The notes under the pieces were generated by a model. That model was not told the DNA's origin, ran no database searches, and saw nothing but the letters and a program-made list of their open reading frames with translations. The position numbers and the translations under genes were made by a program. A DNA stretch of 8,629 bases from Holosporaceae bacterium (GTDB lineage Bacteria > Pseudomonadota > Alphaproteobacteria > UBA3830): assembly GCA_031282785.1 (NCBI GenBank), contig JAITDB010000041.1:1-8629 (forward strand). Direction: 5' to 3'. Every line of letters begins with the position of its first letter. The first letter of the stretch is position 1. This document shows positions 7,171-8,629 of this stretch, piece after piece.

Positions 7171-8423
7171 TAAAAAGAATTGTATGCCTAATACTGCTGC
7201 TACTGCTGCAAAATTCGTTCGCCAAAAATGATAATGAAAAAAAAATCAAAGAATGTGCTCTGCAGAACGGCATAAAAGTCGTGCTGCACGAGGATTTCAA
7301 GATGCCTCTGGTAATGATTGGGATTATTTTTCATGTGGGCGAAGCAGACGAGCCAACTGATAAATTTGGCATGATTGATCTAGTAAAAAAAGAATTTGTA
7401 AACTCCGAGCTCTACGATAAATTTTTCGATCTCGGCATAGAGTGTCATATGAATTCCGGTTATTTTTACACTCAGCTTCTGGCGTCCATGAATCCCAAGA
7501 GCGCGCGGGATTTTTTTGCGCATCTGAGCAAAGCGATCCCTGAAATATTTCCGGAAGATCTCGAAATATACAAGAAGCAGCTCCTGCTCGAGTACAAATT
7601 GTCCTCCTATTGCTTCAGTGACGCTTTTTCCAACAACATAGCGGCAAATGTGAGACTTTCGAACGGCAACTCACTGCCGATGTTTCAAGAAAAATCGCTG
7701 AATTCTGTTACGGAATCCGATCTAAAACTTTTTTACAAAAATAATTTCAGAGATTGTCCGATTACCGTGATTGTCAGCGGAGCCATTGGCTACAAAAGTC
7801 TTCTGAAAATATTGCACGATTCTCTGAGTAATTTGCCTCCGCGAAGAGCGCGTCCTCCGTTTTCCCTGGCGAAACACGAATATCGAGACGTCTCTTTGGA
7901 AAATAAATTCACAGGAAACTCCGTTAGCTATGCCTATGCCCTGTCTCCGGAGGATAATCTGAAATTCGGAAGTTTTTTCGATTACACATTACAGCACGAA
8001 ATAGAAAAATATTTCAACGGCATATATAAAATCGCGCATTGCAGCGTAGGAGATCTTCTGAGAAACGATCGGTGCGTAAAATTGATTAGTCTGTCGCAGA
8101 TCTCGACCATTTCTCTGGAAACATTGAACAGTATCTACCGAGCTTTTCTGAAAAAAATATCTACGTCGGGAGTCAGTTTAGAATCTCTGGAAAAAATTGC
8201 CGAAAGAAAAAGAGTCTCCGATCGCATTATTTTCGTCGATCTCGAAGATATGTGCTACGCTATGCTCTGCGAATGCCTCTGCAATAGAGATGTAAACGGC
8301 ATATATACTGCTGCCGATGATCTGAAAACAATTAATCCAAAGGAGTTTCGCTCTTTTCTGGAAAAAATTTTTCAGCAGAACGCGCTTTTTAGAATCACAA
8401 CGAAATTTAAACTGGATGAGTAA
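7167..8423 (+). CDS. Third M16-like protein, fully degenerate pseudo-peptidase
   Basis: A 418-residue exported protein with M16 architecture but no M16 chemistry. The signal peptide is MIKRIVCLILLLLLQNSFA (1-19). The first M16 strands are recognisable: ALQNGIKVVLHEDFKMPLVM (31-50) and HVGEADEPTDKFGMIDL (56-72). At the zinc site it has D71-L-V-K74-K75 in place of HxxEH. The second domain lacks the GGG-SRL and R-x6-Y motifs; the region around 269-290 reads SFFDYTLQHEIEKYFN. It keeps the M16 length and the late helix region (DDLKTINPKEFRSFLEKIF, 384-402). A structural or regulatory subunit of an M16 complex is the likeliest role, by inference only. The ATG at 7167 overlaps the preceding TGA (ATGA) and follows GGTGGA. 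The intact frame and tight coupling argue against a decaying gene. Confidence 0.8.
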   Translation: MIKRIVCLILLLLLQNSFAKNDNEKKIKECALQNGIKVVLHEDFKMPLVMIGIIFHVGEADEPTDKFGMIDLVKKEFVNSELYDKFFDLGIECHMNSGYFYTQLLASMNPKSARDFFAHLSKAIPEIFPEDLEIYKKQLLLEYKLSSYCFSDAFSNNIAANVRLSNGNSLPMFQEKSLNSVTESDLKLFYKNNFRDCPITVIVSGAIGYKSLLKILHDSLSNLPPRRARPPFSLAKHEYRDVSLENKFTGNSVSYAYALSPEDNLKFGSFFDYTLQHEIEKYFNGIYKIAHCSVGDLLRNDRCVKLISLSQISTISLETLNSIYRAFLKKISTSGVSLESLEKIAERKRVSDRIIFVDLEDMCYAMLCECLCNRDVNGIYTAADDLKTINPKEFRSFLEKIFQQNALFRITTKFKLDE

Positions 8424-8425
8424 TG

Positions 8426-8629
8426 ATGAAACATAAAAAGCTAAAAATAATTACGTCCATTGCGGTAATTGCGTTGGTATCGATTCCTATTTTTTTAAAA
8501 GACGAAAAGCAATCTCTGGAGCTCGTAACTGTTGGCAACGACATGGACATAAAAACATCTCTGGTGTACATAAACAGCGAAGACGTGATATACATAAAAT
8601 GCAAATTCAAAAATGCCGGAGTCCGCTGC
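8426..8629 (+). CDS. Fourth gene of the M16 operon, N-terminal fragment, membrane-anchored, probably M16-like
   Basis: Open frame running off the right edge, 68 residues visible. Lys-rich MKHKKLK is followed by a hydrophobic stretch (about 8-24, IITSIAVIALVSIPIFL) without a clear cleavage site, so it looks like a signal anchor or inner-membrane tether. The following SLVYINSEDVIYIKCKFKNAGV lines up with the first M16 strands of the neighbours (compare LFMRDTSAPLVHVCISFKYAG in the second gene). It may be a fourth M16-like subunit; the alignment is short, so this is tentative. ATGs at 8423 and 8426 are both in frame; GGATGAG (8414-8420) suits 8426 better. The start lies at or against the stop of the third gene, so it is co-translated with it. 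Confidence 0.7.
   Translation, partial: MKHKKLKIITSIAVIALVSIPIFLKDEKQSLELVTVGNDMDIKTSLVYINSEDVIYIKCKFKNAGVRC

Overview
The window reads as chromosome of an AT-rich alphaproteobacterium, probably host-associated (a Holosporales- or Rickettsiales-like lineage is a guess from base composition, gene style and ClpP/trigger factor resemblance, not a proven placement). No phage, IS or CRISPR sequence is visible. Eight protein genes (one cut by the right edge) and one tRNA can be supported.

Left part (1-3345): an HU-type DNA-binding protein gene on the minus strand, then about 520 bases of AT-rich non-coding DNA, then a plus-strand run of tRNA-Leu(UAG), tig (trigger factor) and clpP. The tRNA ends only 34 bases before tig, and tig is 30 bases before clpP, so the three are probably one transcription unit. 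This is the protein-folding and protein-turnover block that in many alphaproteobacteria continues into clpX, lon and hup. Here clpX does not follow: the next gene is a convergent glycosyltransferase. Trigger factor carries an unusual tail of about 140 residues, with 14-residue tandem repeats, and a degenerate FKBP domain. HU has Phe in place of the usual intercalating Pro63.

Middle (3409-4490): a cytoplasmic GT2 glycosyltransferase on the minus strand, separated by a divergent promoter region of about 209 bases from the genes to its right.

Right part (4491-8629): a tightly coupled plus-strand operon of M16-family (insulinase/pitrilysin/MPP-like) genes. The first has a full HxxEH zinc site and no recognisable R/Y substrate-binding pair. 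The second has lost the zinc site but keeps the R/Y-type C-terminal motif. The third has lost both. A fourth, cut by the window edge, starts with a membrane anchor followed by what resembles the first M16 strands. Genes 1-3 have Sec signal peptides. The arrangement suggests an envelope or periplasmic M16 complex with one catalytic subunit and two or three specialised pseudo-peptidase subunits. It extends the known two-gene catalytic/non-catalytic M16B pair, and it is the most interesting system in the window. A tandem 10-base direct repeat overlaps the predicted promoter of this operon and could be a regulator site.
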